A stretch of 64,000 nt of DNA from Bradyrhizobium sp. CCGB01 (GCF_024199795.1 NZ_JANADK010000001.1:7130001-7194000), one strand, 5' to 3'; positions 16,731-25,367 are shown, counted from the first letter of the stretch. Notes: generated by a model not told the origin, from the sequence alone. Numbers and translations: made by a program.

Positions 16731-17411
16731 ATGAGCGATTTGGACCCGCACAACGTGACGCAGTTCGGGAAGAACCAGGGCAAGGGCACCGCCAAAGACA
16801 TCAAGGAACAAATAAGTGATGCCGGAGCGGAAGTGAAACAGCGCGCTGGCGACGCCTTCCGGGCATCGGCCGACGCCGCACGCGACAAGTTCGGCGAGGC
16901 CGCGGATGCGGCAAAGGAGGTTGCGGAAGGAACCGTGGACCAGATCCAGAGCCAGGCGCGCGAGCAGCAACGTTCGGGCGCAGATTTCATCGAGCGTCTG
17001 GCAGGCAACATCCGCGACGCGGGCCGCGCGTTTGAGGCCGACGTGCCGTTCGCCGCGCGTGGCATCGATTCCGCCGCCGACTACGTCGCGGACGCCGCAC
17101 AGAAGATCCGGGATGGAAGCTTCAAAGACCTCGTTGAAGGCGCGACCGATTTTGCCAAACGTCAACCCGCGGCCTTTCTCGGGATATCGGTGCTGGCAGG
17201 TTTCGCGGCCGTGCGCTTCCTCAAGGCGTCGGGAGGGCAGTCGTCCTCCGCGGCGCAGCGCGACATGACTGATAGAACAGCGTCGGAGGGCGGCTGGAAG
17301 CCGAGCGCGAGCTCGTTCTCGCCGGGCCAACAAACCCGGCCTCAGGACTCCATGCATCGCAGCTCCGATACGAAGCAAACCTCGTCGGCACAGGGCAGCA
17401 CGGTACCATGA
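16731..17411 (+). CDS. Ala-rich membrane-associated protein (nutrient-deprivation type)
   Basis: 226 residues. The first 120 are charged, Ala-rich helices with repeating KQRAGDAF / ARDKFGEAAD blocks. A hydrophobic segment (PAAFLGISVLAGFAAVRFL) lies near residue 160, then a disordered Ser/Gln tail. Such proteins accompany DUF3618 and holin-like genes in Rhizobiales and are often annotated as nutrient-deprivation-induced. Starts 12 bases after the previous gene and overlaps the next. Confidence 0.7.
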   Translation: MSDLDPHNVTQFGKNQGKGTAKDIKEQISDAGAEVKQRAGDAFRASADAARDKFGEAADAAKEVAEGTVDQIQSQAREQQRSGADFIERLAGNIRDAGRAFEADVPFAARGIDSAADYVADAAQKIRDGSFKDLVEGATDFAKRQPAAFLGISVLAGFAAVRFLKASGGQSSSAAQRDMTDRTASEGGWKPSASSFSPGQQTRPQDSMHRSSDTKQTSSAQGSTVP

Positions 17412-17824
17412 GCATCGAGCGCGATATCAAGACCAGCCAGAGCGAATTTAGGGCCATCTCGACGCTGCTCGGCGATGCCATGGCGCAGTTCGCCAAGCTC
17501 TTCCAGAACGAGATTGACTTGGCAAAAGCTGAGCTTGGCGACAAGCTGCAGAAGATCGGCGGGGCGCTGGGCCTGATTGTAGGTGGCGCCGTTCTGGTGA
17601 TCCCGGCGATCGTCATGGCCCTTTTTGCCCTGTCGGCCGCATTGATCTCGGCGGGATGGTCGCCGCCGGTCTCCTATCTGACCTCGGCAGTCATCGCGGC
17701 GGTCATCGCCGCCGTCCTGATAGCCATCGGCATCAGCCGACTTGATGCGCGTCATCTAGCCCCCCAGGAAACGATCAGCCAGCTCGAAAAGGATAAGGAT
17801 ACCGTGAAGGAAATGGTGCGATGA
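17408..17824 (+). CDS. Phage-holin-superfamily (DUF1469-type) membrane protein
   Basis: 138 residues: an N-terminal helix (AMAQFAKLFQNEIDLAKAEL), two transmembrane helices (ALGLIVGGAVLVIPAIVMAL and a second rich in Val/Ile/Ala) and a charged tail. This matches the Phage_holin_3_6/DUF1469 layout. In this operon setting it is an envelope protein, not a lysis gene. ATGA overlaps link it to both neighbours. Confidence 0.78.
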   Translation: MSIERDIKTSQSEFRAISTLLGDAMAQFAKLFQNEIDLAKAELGDKLQKIGGALGLIVGGAVLVIPAIVMALFALSAALISAGWSPPVSYLTSAVIAAVIAAVLIAIGISRLDARHLAPQETISQLEKDKDTVKEMVR

Positions 17825-18558
17825 GCAGCACAAACATCAGCTTTATGGACAGTTTGGTCACCGCCGCCCGGGAAAACCCCCTCGCCGCAGCGCTGATTGG
17901 GGGCGGCGCGCTCTGGTTGCTTGCCGGCGACCAGAGGCTGAAGAGTGCGGCGCGATCGGCGACGGAGGCCGTTGCATCCGCCGCCGACGTCGGAACGAGT
18001 GGTCTCAAGTCGGCGGCATCCGCCGTCAAGCAGACCGTAGCGCCTCCGACAGCACCTGAAATGGACGACGATCGGGCAATGGGCGTTAGAGACACGTTTG
18101 AGGGCACGACCACTGCCGCTTCCGATGCGGTGTCGGGAGCAGCCAACAACGTCCGCGACCGCTTCGACGAGGGGGTCGCCTTCGCACAGGACCAGTTCAA
18201 CAAGCTTGGTCGCCCGTTTCCAGATAAAGAAACCATCAACAGCGCGAGGTCGTCACTTGCCGATATGCTTGAACGGCAACCCCTCGTGCTTGGAGTCGTG
18301 GGTATCGCGATCGGTGCAGCGGTGGCAGGTGCGTTTCGTGCGTCCGATATGGAGAACAAGTATATCGGCGACGTCAGCGACGATGTGAAGGCGGATCTCA
18401 ATCGACGCGCGGGTGCGGTGTCGCAGGCGCTGCGGGAAGCTTCGGACACCGTCGTCGCAGAGATCAGCGACACCGGGGCTGAACTTGTGGACCGCCTCAA
18501 GCAAACTGGCTCGGATGCCGCCGCAGCTGCGCGTTCCGAGGTGAAGTCGCCTTCATGA
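17821..18558 (+). CDS. Ala-rich helical membrane-associated protein
   Basis: 245 residues: hydrophobic segments near the start (NPLAAALIGGGALWLLAG) and near residue 160 (PLVLGVVGIAIGAAVAGAF) separated by Ala-rich amphipathic helices. The arrangement resembles the first gene of the operon, suggesting the four proteins form an envelope-associated assembly. Last gene of the operon. Confidence 0.68.
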   Translation: MSSTNISFMDSLVTAARENPLAAALIGGGALWLLAGDQRLKSAARSATEAVASAADVGTSGLKSAASAVKQTVAPPTAPEMDDDRAMGVRDTFEGTTTAASDAVSGAANNVRDRFDEGVAFAQDQFNKLGRPFPDKETINSARSSLADMLERQPLVLGVVGIAIGAAVAGAFRASDMENKYIGDVSDDVKADLNRRAGAVSQALREASDTVVAEISDTGAELVDRLKQTGSDAAAAARSEVKSPS

Positions 18559-18641
18559 GTTCATGAGTTATCGCGGGAGCGCGCCGGCGGCACGCTCCCC
18601 GCGACCTGATCGGGCAAGATACAAGCCTGGCTTTCTACTGT

Positions 18642-18905
18642 TCAAATCACGCGCCTTTGGCGCCCGGCGAAGAGACCATACACAAAGAGTACGATGATGG
18701 CGCCGACCACGGCACCGATGAGTCCAGCGCCTTCTCCGGGACGGTACCAGCCAAGAGCCTGACCGAGGTAGGTCGCAACGAAGGCGCCGACAATGCCGAG
18801 AATGGTCGTCAGGATGAACCCGGAGGGTTCGTTGTCGCCTGGCATGATGAATTTTGCGATGACTCCCGCGATAAAGCCGATGATAATCGTCCAGATAATG
18901 CTCAT
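18642..18905 (-). CDS. GlsB/YeaQ/YmgE family stress membrane protein
   Basis: 87 residues, three hydrophobic helices: MSIIWTIIIGFIAGVIAKFI, then ILTTILGIVGAFVATYLGQ and LIGAVVGAIIVLFVYGL, with the conserved GDNEPSGF loop. This is the transglycosylase-associated family, generally stress-induced and of unknown mechanism. It follows the YidB gene on the same strand by 51 bases and probably uses that promoter. Confidence 0.88.
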   Translation of the reverse strand: MSIIWTIIIGFIAGVIAKFIMPGDNEPSGFILTTILGIVGAFVATYLGQALGWYRPGEGAGLIGAVVGAIIVLFVYGLFAGRQRRVI

Positions 18906-18956
18906 GGTCCGCTCCTTCGAATAAACAACGGCAACCGTTCAAGGGCCATCCGACAA

Positions 18957-19412
18957 CTAAGAGGTTGGTATCCGCCCCTCGGGTGTGTACCTGTCGATGG
19001 CCTGCGGCAGTTCACGCGAGAGCCTTGCGAGGATTTCGTCGTGAGACAGCCCGGTCTCTTTCTCGAGCTTGTCCAACACGTCGGGCCCGATTGCTTCCCG
19101 CAGTTGCGGAGGCGAGATCTCCTTATTCGGCTCAGAGCTGACCCAAGACTTCGCCACGTCGCCATGGCCGTTTTGGTTGAATTTCTCCAAGAGCTCGCCG
19201 ATTCCTCCCTGAAGCAGTCCTCCGACACCCGCTCCGCTCAGCATGCCAGTGAGGTTGCTGAGCAGGCCGCCAAGCGGCTGTTGGGCATTGGAGGGCGCGA
19301 GAGATCCGGATCCCGGGCCTTTGAGAAACTCCGCCAGCTTGTCTCGATTCTGGTAGCCGGCGATCGCCAGCATCCCGAGAAGTGCAGTCATGGACGGCAT
19401 TCCGCGACTCAT
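18957..19412 (-). CDS. YidB-like DUF937 protein
   Basis: 151 residues. Contains GGLLSNLTGMLSGAGVGGLLQGGIGELLEKFNQNG, VAKSWVSSEPNKEISP and LDKLEKETGLSHDEILARLS, the conserved blocks of the YidB/DUF937 family. Soluble, function unknown. Start at 19412 with AAGGACC upstream; a second Met at 19400 is possible. A stress-type promoter lies 31 bases upstream. Confidence 0.8.
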   Translation of the reverse strand: MSRGMPSMTALLGMLAIAGYQNRDKLAEFLKGPGSGSLAPSNAQQPLGGLLSNLTGMLSGAGVGGLLQGGIGELLEKFNQNGHGDVAKSWVSSEPNKEISPPQLREAIGPDVLDKLEKETGLSHDEILARLSRELPQAIDRYTPEGRIPTS

Positions 19413-19442
19413 TTGCGGGTCCTTTCAGGTTGAGACAGCTCG

Positions 19443-19468
19443 AACTCGGAAAGCCCCAGCTCTGTTCC
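19443..19468 (-). promoter_or_regulatory. Likely EcfG-type promoter of yidB-like/glsB-like genes
   Basis: On the minus strand: GGAAC, 18 bases, GTT. Divergent from the site at 19613, so the 270-bp gap holds two back-to-back stress-type promoters. Confidence 0.5.
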
Positions 19469-19612
19469 TATGCGCCGACACTCGAAGGGTCGCGCTGATC
19501 GCAAGGGCAGATAGGAGCAAGAAGGGCTCGGCTTGGACTCACGAATGACGAGTGCTTGCCTCAGGCAACCGCATGCCTGCGTTTATCAGAAGGTATCTGC
19601 GCAATCTTCGTG

Positions 19613-19637
19613 GGAACGTTTGGCAGAATGACGGGTT
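19613..19637 (+). promoter_or_regulatory. EcfG-type promoter of the AI-2E family transporter
   Basis: GGAAC, 17 bases, GTT (GGTT), ending 47 bases before the ATG at 19685. Confidence 0.55.
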
Positions 19638-19684
19638 CGGCTAGGCGCTGCGCCCCTTCGAGGGGCCTGCTTCATAGGGCTGCC

Positions 19685-21613
19685 ATGGCTAACGCGGATC
19701 GCTTCGAACCCTGGGAAGAGGAGCGTGTTCCCGCGGCGTCCGGCCCGGCCTCAACCCTCTTATCGCTGCAGGTCGGCGTCGCTATCGTAGCTGCGCTTTA
19801 CCTCGCACGAGAGGTACTCGTCCCGATTACGGTCGCGGTTCTTCTGTCGTTCGTCCTGTCCCCTTTGGTGAACTTTCTTCGGCGGTTGCGGCTCGGTCGG
19901 ATCCCGTCAGTGCTTATCGCCGTGCTTTTTGCGATCGGAATTATTGGCATCATCGGCACGATCATCGGCTCGCAAGTTGCACAATTGACGCGCCATGCTC
20001 CCGAATATGCGGAAACCATCGAAAAGAAGATTTCGACCGTGCGTGAGTTGGCGCTGGACAAGATGTCCGGCGTACTTGAGCATTTTGGATATGATGCGAA
20101 GCCTAGGCAACCTATCGTGCCGCCGTCGGCGCCCAAGATCGACCGGTCGGCCGGCGAGCAACAAACGCTCGGAAACCAGCCGACAAACCCATTAGCTCTG
20201 CTTGAGAAATACCTGTCTCCCGTCCTGTCACCATTTGCCACGTTCGGCATCATCGTGGTGGTCGCCATCTTCGTGCTACTGCAGAAGGAAGATCTGCGGG
20301 ATCGTATGATCAGATTGTTCGGCTCGACGGATTTACATCGAACCACCGTGGCGATGGACGACGCTGCGAAGCGATTGAGCCGCTACTTCCTTGCCCAACT
20401 CGGGCTCAATTCCGCATTTGGTGTCGTCATCGGGGTAGGCCTCTATTTCATCGGCGTGCCCAACCCCCTTCTCTGGGGGATCCTTTCCGCGTTGCTCCGA
20501 TTTGTGCCCTACATCGGATCATTCATCTCGGCGGGCCTGCCCATCATACTTGCAACGGCAGTTGACACGGGCTGGTCTATGGCGATCTGGACGGCTGCAC
20601 TTTACGTCGTCATCGAACTGCTCGTGAGCCAAGGCGTTGAGCCCATCCTCTATGGCCATAGCACCGGTCTATCTCCGTTTGCGGTCGTGGTTTCGGCCAT
20701 ATTCTGGAGCTGGCTCTGGGGATCGGTCGGGCTTGTCCTTTCGATGCCACTGACACTGTGCCTGGTCGTTCTCGGCAGGCACGTGGACCGACTTGAATTT
20801 CTTGATATCCTGCTTGGCGACAGGCCCCCGCTGACGCCGGTCGAGAGCTTCTATCAACGTATCTTGGCAGGAGATGCCGATGAGGCCCAAGACCATGCAG
20901 AACTCCTGCTGGACGAGCGCTCCTTGTCCTCCTATTACGACGAGGTCGCGCTCAAGGGTTTGCAGCTTGCCGCCAACGACGCCGAGCGCGGTGTGATCGG
21001 TCATCGGCAATTGGAAAAAGTCAGGAATACGATTTTCGGCCTGATACGGGAGCTGGCGACCTATGATGATAGCCATCCGTCTCGGTCCGGAGAGCCGCCG
21101 GCTGGCACTCCGAAAGACCAGCGGCCCGTTGCGGAAGCGCCTCCGCCAGATACGATGTTGAACTCTCAATCGCTATCGGCGCAATGGCGGGGCGAGAGTC
21201 CGGTGTTGTGCCTTGCTGGCAAGGGCCCTCTCGATGAATCCGCAGCTGCGATGCTGGCGCAGCTCCTTGAGAAACACGGACTGGGAGCAAGGGTTGCGAG
21301 CTATCATGAAGCCTCGCGTGAAGGGATCGGCTCTTTGGAGGTGACGGGAGTCGCTATGGTCTGCATTTCTTACCTCGACATACGGGGCAATCCTTCGCAT
21401 TTGCGCTACCTGCTTCAGCGCCTGAGACGAAGGCTTAGGGGTGTTCCCATCCTCGTCGGTTTATGGCCCGCAGAAGACGAGGTTCTCAAAGACAGAGCGG
21501 TGCAGACAGCGGTGGGTGCGGATCACTACGTCACATCGCTGCGAGCAGCCGTAGATGCGTGTGTAGCTGAAGCCCGCCGGGGATCCCGCCCAGCATCTTT
21601 GTCCTCAATGTAA
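19685..21613 (+). CDS. AI-2E family (PerM/UPF0118) transporter with extra C-terminal domain
   Basis: 642 residues from the ATG at 19685. A longer frame exists but would start upstream of the promoter. The first ~370 residues hold about eight transmembrane helices in the PerM pattern, including IGVPNPLLWGILSALLRFVP and the SPFAVVVSAIFWSWLWG segment. The C-terminal ~270 residues are soluble and include a LCLAGKGPLDESAAAMLAQL to VPILVGLWPAED region that resembles a B12-binding-like Rossmann fold. That fusion is longer than plain PerM proteins (about 350). Substrate unknown. Confidence 0.85.
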   Translation: MANADRFEPWEEERVPAASGPASTLLSLQVGVAIVAALYLAREVLVPITVAVLLSFVLSPLVNFLRRLRLGRIPSVLIAVLFAIGIIGIIGTIIGSQVAQLTRHAPEYAETIEKKISTVRELALDKMSGVLEHFGYDAKPRQPIVPPSAPKIDRSAGEQQTLGNQPTNPLALLEKYLSPVLSPFATFGIIVVVAIFVLLQKEDLRDRMIRLFGSTDLHRTTVAMDDAAKRLSRYFLAQLGLNSAFGVVIGVGLYFIGVPNPLLWGILSALLRFVPYIGSFISAGLPIILATAVDTGWSMAIWTAALYVVIELLVSQGVEPILYGHSTGLSPFAVVVSAIFWSWLWGSVGLVLSMPLTLCLVVLGRHVDRLEFLDILLGDRPPLTPVESFYQRILAGDADEAQDHAELLLDERSLSSYYDEVALKGLQLAANDAERGVIGHRQLEKVRNTIFGLIRELATYDDSHPSRSGEPPAGTPKDQRPVAEAPPPDTMLNSQSLSAQWRGESPVLCLAGKGPLDESAAAMLAQLLEKHGLGARVASYHEASREGIGSLEVTGVAMVCISYLDIRGNPSHLRYLLQRLRRRLRGVPILVGLWPAEDEVLKDRAVQTAVGADHYVTSLRAAVDACVAEARRGSRPASLSSM

Positions 21614-21656
21614 TCCTCAAAGCTACCCGGCTCGACGAGCTGCGCCACCTGCTCAT

Positions 21657-22787
21657 TCACGAACCTTGTGCCGCACCTACCGTGTCCGCGACTCGGGCCC
21701 CGCGCGCGCCGATGCGGTCTGGGGGACCCGTGGTGGTGTCGCGGGCGGTCTGATGCTCCATCTCGGCGTCGATCTCGGCGCCTAGGAGAACAACGATGGC
21801 TGAGATCCATAGCCAAGTCATGAAGCCGACGATTGCCCCAAGCGATCCGTACGTCTCGTTGAACTTGCCAAAGCTGGCGGCGTACCAGGAAAACAAGCCG
21901 GATACGGCGAGCCAAAGGAGCGCCGCGATCGCGCTGCCCCACGTGACCCAGCGCCATTGCGCTGCCTCTCGGCTGGGGCCATAGCGGTAAATCACGGCCA
22001 GGGCCAACGTGAGTACCACGAACATCGCAGGCCATCTGCCGATGCGCAGCAGTAGGTCACCGCTATTGGACAAACCTACATAGTTGAGGAGCACCGGAAC
22101 AGCGACGATAGAGCCGAGAGCCGCTATGATGAATAAGATGCCTCCGAGCGTAAACGCCAGTGAAACAGCGTTCAGCTTGAAGAACCCACGCTTCTCGTCC
22201 TCCCCATGGACGATGTTCATGGTGTCGAACAGCGACTTCATGGCGGCATTCGCACTCCAGAGAGACGTTGCTAGTCCAATCAGGAAGGTGACGCCGAGCG
22301 TGTTGGAGCCCTTGGAAGCCACCCGGGTCATCTGCTCTCTCGCAACATCCAACGCTCCACCCGGCAAGAATCCACCAAGCTGATCGAGGTGTTTGCTGAT
22401 GGTCATGGGATCAGAGAAGAGCCCGTAAACCGCAACCAGCGCGGCGATCGCGGGAAATATGGCAAGGATGCTGTAGTAGGTCATCCCTGCGGCAAGAGCC
22501 ATGATGCGATGTTCAGAGATGTTGTTGTAGACCCGGAGCAGGATATCCTTCCATCCCTTCGCCGGGATCTCGGATGGCGAGGCGGCGTGCCGACCTCGGC
22601 CGTCTTCCCCAACTCGCGCGTCGGCTCTCGCAGGAGGGGCGGGTGACCTTCTCGAAAGTTGCGCCGCGTCCTCGGGCGGAGCCATTCGTTCAACGACAAA
22701 AGCTACTGCAAGCAGGCCGATAGCCGTAGCCAATCCCCATTTGCCAAGCTGTTCTTGCTCACCCGATTTTGTCAAAATATCTCTCAT
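21657..22787 (-). CDS. YihY/BrkB family inner membrane protein
   Basis: 376 residues from the ATG at 22787 (GGAGAG upstream). Core motif ALAAGMTYYSILAIFPAIAALVAVYGLFSD, then about five more helices ending GAIVGFMTWLWISAIVVLLGAEIDAE. The family was once called RNase BN in error; its role is unknown. An extra N-terminal helix (WGLATAIGLLAVAFVVERM) precedes the core. A truncated copy lies at 15096. In the expected place a GGAAC is followed after 17 bases by ATT, so a stress promoter is doubtful. Confidence 0.85.
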   Translation of the reverse strand: MRDILTKSGEQEQLGKWGLATAIGLLAVAFVVERMAPPEDAAQLSRRSPAPPARADARVGEDGRGRHAASPSEIPAKGWKDILLRVYNNISEHRIMALAAGMTYYSILAIFPAIAALVAVYGLFSDPMTISKHLDQLGGFLPGGALDVAREQMTRVASKGSNTLGVTFLIGLATSLWSANAAMKSLFDTMNIVHGEDEKRGFFKLNAVSLAFTLGGILFIIAALGSIVAVPVLLNYVGLSNSGDLLLRIGRWPAMFVVLTLALAVIYRYGPSREAAQWRWVTWGSAIAALLWLAVSGLFSWYAASFGKFNETYGSLGAIVGFMTWLWISAIVVLLGAEIDAEMEHQTARDTTTGPPDRIGARGARVADTVGAAQGS

Positions 22788-22960
22788 GTTGCTCTCCGAA
22801 CATCCAATCAAATCCGGTCGAGAGCGTTCCTTTTTCAGTTTCTGCGCAAGCGATAGGGCGAGGACTTCTTTGCAGTGAGGCGTAGGCGGCAGGCGAGCTG
22901 GTGGCTGTATAGATTTGGGCTCTGCATTCCCAATTCCGCCGAAGCTCTCCCTTGTCGGGC

Positions 22961-22986
22961 GGAACCCACGATGCTTCCCGCTCGTT
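22961..22986 (+). promoter_or_regulatory. EcfG-type promoter of the DNA ligase at 23014
   Basis: GGAAC, 17 bases, CGTT, a consensus match ending 27 bases before the ATG. Confidence 0.65.
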
Positions 22987-23013
22987 CGTATCCATTTCCG
23001 GCTTTTATCGTCC

Positions 23014-23862
23014 ATGCCTCGAAAATCGCGCTTGCCTCTTCGCCTGCAGCCCATGCTGGCCACGCTGACGGATGCGCCGTTCGACGATCCGGATTGGGTC
23101 TTCGAAGACAAATTCGATGGTTTCCGCATGGTCGCGGAGATCCGGAGCGGTCAGGTCGCGCTCTACAGCCGCAACGGGAAGATCATCAGCCACTCCTATG
23201 TCGAGGTCGCGAAAGCACTTGAGGGCGTGAAGGCGGGCGCCGCAATCGACGGCGAACTCGTCGCGATCGGGAAGGACGGCGTATCCCATTTCCAGTTGCT
23301 TCAAAACGCCCTGCGCCACGAGGCTAAGCTTTTGTACTGCGCGTTCGACCTCATGTTCGCAGACGGCGAGGACCTGCGTGCGCTGCCGCTCCTCGAGCGC
23401 AAGAAGCGGCTCAAGGCCATCCTGCCGCGCCACAAGCTGATCGCGTTCAGCAACCACCGCAAAGGCAGCGGCACAAAGTTCTTCGCAGAAGCAGAGCGGA
23501 GACATCTCGAAGGCATCGTGGCCAAGCGCGCCGATAGCCCGTATAACTCTGGACGCCGGACCGCGGACTGGCTGAAGGTGAAGACCGCGCAGCGGCAGGA
23601 GGTCGTGATCGCCGGCTTCACGGCGCCGAGGCGAACCCGGCCCTTCTTCGGCGCGCTCGTGCTGGCGGTACGCGAAGGGGGCGCATGGCGGTACATCGGC
23701 CACGTAGGCACCGGCTTCAGCCACCAGGTTCTCGAAGAGCTTCACGGCAAGCTCGTGAGGCTCAAGACAGGCAAGTCGCCGTTCTCCGCCAAGGTGAAGG
23801 ACGAGCGGGTCACGACCTGGGTGCGTCCTTCGTTGGTCGCGGAAGTGAAGTTCGCCGAGTGA
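23014..23862 (+). CDS. ATP-dependent DNA ligase (LigD ligase-domain type), ends early at a TGA
   Basis: 282 residues. Adenylation motif I is EDKFDGFRMV with the nucleophilic Lys near residue 32; DGELVAIG, CAFDLMF, EGIVAKRAD and DWLKVK give motifs III to V, followed by an OB domain. Compared with the paralogue at 53832 (321 aa), the frame stops where that protein has Trp (KFTEWTASGE versus KFAE then TGA). After the TGA the same frame reads on for 32 codons (QPIYLGLRSDKKAKDVV) to TAG at 23961. The lost tail closes the OB domain, so activity may be reduced. Seals nicks in end-joining or repair; no Ku gene was seen nearby. Confidence 0.85.
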   Translation: MPRKSRLPLRLQPMLATLTDAPFDDPDWVFEDKFDGFRMVAEIRSGQVALYSRNGKIISHSYVEVAKALEGVKAGAAIDGELVAIGKDGVSHFQLLQNALRHEAKLLYCAFDLMFADGEDLRALPLLERKKRLKAILPRHKLIAFSNHRKGSGTKFFAEAERRHLEGIVAKRADSPYNSGRRTADWLKVKTAQRQEVVIAGFTAPRRTRPFFGALVLAVREGGAWRYIGHVGTGFSHQVLEELHGKLVRLKTGKSPFSAKVKDERVTTWVRPSLVAEVKFAE

Positions 23863-23891
23863 ACCAGCAAGGGAGAGCTGCGCCAGCCGAT

Positions 23892-24815
23892 CTATCTCGG
23901 CCTGCGGTCCGACAAAAAGGCCAAGGACGTCGTTCGCGAAAAGAGTGGGTCGCGAAAATAGCGCCGCCGAACAGAGACGTCCGACCCGGTCAGCCGGCTT
24001 CGCGTTCGGCTGCTGAAGGCCACGGCGGCAGGGGCGGCAACCCCCAAGAGCCTTGCGTACGGGTCCGAACACCGACGGTGAGCTGCGCATGCACCAAGCC
24101 TGGCGAGCGCTTCGTGGTGAGCCGGCACGGGGTAGCCCTTGTGATCCGTGAAGCCGTAGCCGGGGTGACGAATGTCGAGTGCCCGCATGACCGTGTCGCG
24201 CTCGACTTTCGCGAGGATGGAGGCGGCCGCAATGCTGGCGGACTTGGCGTCGCCCTTGATGATCGCCTGCTGAGGGATGTCGACTTCCTTCAACCGCTTC
24301 GCGTCGATCAGCAAATGCTGCGGCGTCAATCCTAGTCCCCTGACCGCGCGCTGCATGGCCTGGATGCCCGCCCAATAGATGTTGATCGTGTCGATCTCCT
24401 CGACCTCCACGAACGCCACACACCAACTCTCTGCCTTTGCCTTGATCTCCTTCGCGAGCTCTTCGCGAGCCGCGGAGTCGAGTTTCTTCGAGTCGTCGAT
24501 CCCAACTATTCGCGTGCCGGGTTTCAGGATGACGGCGCCAGCGGAGACTGGCCCGGCGAGAGGACTCAACCCGGCCTCGTCCACGCCTGCCACGGCATGA
24601 ACGCCGCTCTCCCAGAGAGAGGTTTCAAAACTGAGGATCTTGCGTAGGCGCTGTCCTTCGGACCTGTTTTCGTAACGCCGCTTATCTATAGAAGCCAGGA
24701 TGGCACGGGCTCCCGCGCCCGTGTCGGCCCGCAAGATCTGCTCGACACTGGCTTCGAGCGGTCTTTTCTCGACGACATAACGACGACGCAACTCATCGAG
24801 TGAATACCGGGACAT
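23892..24815 (-). CDS. rnhB: Ribonuclease HII, 3' end shifted
   Basis: 307 residues. An N-terminal ~70-residue extension precedes the catalytic core: AGVDEAGLSPLAGPVSAGAV (first Asp-Glu pair), GIDDSKKL, HLLIDAKRL (Asp), KGDAKSASIAAASILAKVERD, and GFTDHKGYPVPAHHEALARLG. It removes ribonucleotides from DNA. After AAHRR the expected end (S-F-G-P-V-R-K-A-L-G) appears in the next frame, so one base is missing near 24090 and the last ~65 residues are abnormal and overlap the ligase tail antisense. The catalytic residues are all upstream of the shift. Confidence 0.82.
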   Translation of the reverse strand: MSRYSLDELRRRYVVEKRPLEASVEQILRADTGAGARAILASIDKRRYENRSEGQRLRKILSFETSLWESGVHAVAGVDEAGLSPLAGPVSAGAVILKPGTRIVGIDDSKKLDSAAREELAKEIKAKAESWCVAFVEVEEIDTINIYWAGIQAMQRAVRGLGLTPQHLLIDAKRLKEVDIPQQAIIKGDAKSASIAAASILAKVERDTVMRALDIRHPGYGFTDHKGYPVPAHHEALARLGACAAHRRCSDPYARLLGVAAPAAVAFSSRTRSRLTGSDVSVRRRYFRDPLFSRTTSLAFLSDRRPR

Positions 24816-25061
24816 GTAGGCCTTCGTGAAGACTGATTGTGCAGGTGTGTCCGTGAAATTTGTGACGATTGTCTGAAGTTGTCTTCACCGCCATCGTCGC
24901 CTGCACAGCGTCCCTTGGAAAGGGACCGCCGGCTCCAGCTGAGGTCCCGGTATGGAATCCACACCTAGTACCCGCCGACCTCGGAACGGAACCAACTGCT
25001 TGTTTTCAGTCCTTTAGAAAGAGCGGAGCCTCGATCCCAGGGTGCTTCCGAGGGGCAAAGC

Positions 25062-25367
25062 ATGCTCCGACAGACCGGCAACGAAGAACAGGTTCTGGAC
25101 CGCACCGCTGAAGTGGCAGCCACCATCGCGGAAGAAGGGCTCCGGTACGTCAGTGACTCCGCGCCCGGCTACACGCGCAAGCGGACCGGTGCGACCTTCA
25201 GCTACTACGAAAAGGATGGAAAGCGCATCACCGATGCCGCCGTCAGCCGACATCCCATGATCCCCACAGGAATCGACGGAGAAAGGGGCCGCTGGGAGCG
25301 GCCCCCTTTCCTAGTTCACCAGCTCCGGGTGCCGAAGCTGAAACCGATGCTCGGACCACCGCCGTAG
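25062..25367 (+). pseudogene. DNA topoisomerase IB, N-terminal fragment
   Basis: The start is convincing: EEGLRYVSDSAPGYTRKRTG then FSYYEKDGKRITDAA is the conserved N-terminal domain of bacterial type IB topoisomerases. Just where the protein should continue towards the core, similarity ends and the frame runs into the terminator and the opposite gene. The catalytic domain with the active Tyr is absent. Confidence 0.65.
25285..25304 (-). terminator. Hairpin at the end of the DUF1236 operon
   Basis: Nine-bp stem GGGGCCGCT / AGCGGCCCC with a 2-base loop, 11 bases past the stop of the gene at 25316; on the minus strand it is followed by TTTC. Might serve both directions. Confidence 0.45.

Noticed and set aside
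15753..17378. Long leftward open frame of 541 codons
   Set aside because: Antisense to the DUF3618 operon, which has overlapping starts, ribosome-binding sites and a promoter; the shadow frame has none.
17408..17824. Prophage signal from a holin-superfamily gene
   Set aside because: No other phage gene nearby; the DUF1469-type branch is a chromosomal membrane family found with DUF3618 genes.
22806..22830. EcfG-type promoter upstream of the YihY gene
   Set aside because: GGAAC is followed after 17 bases by ATT, not GTT; kept only as a remark.
6535..23862. TGA codons in place of Trp in the small membrane gene and in the DNA ligase, read as possible recoding of TGA
   Set aside because: Many intact genes in the window end properly at TGA, so a changed code is not tenable; G-to-A nonsense mutations are simpler.
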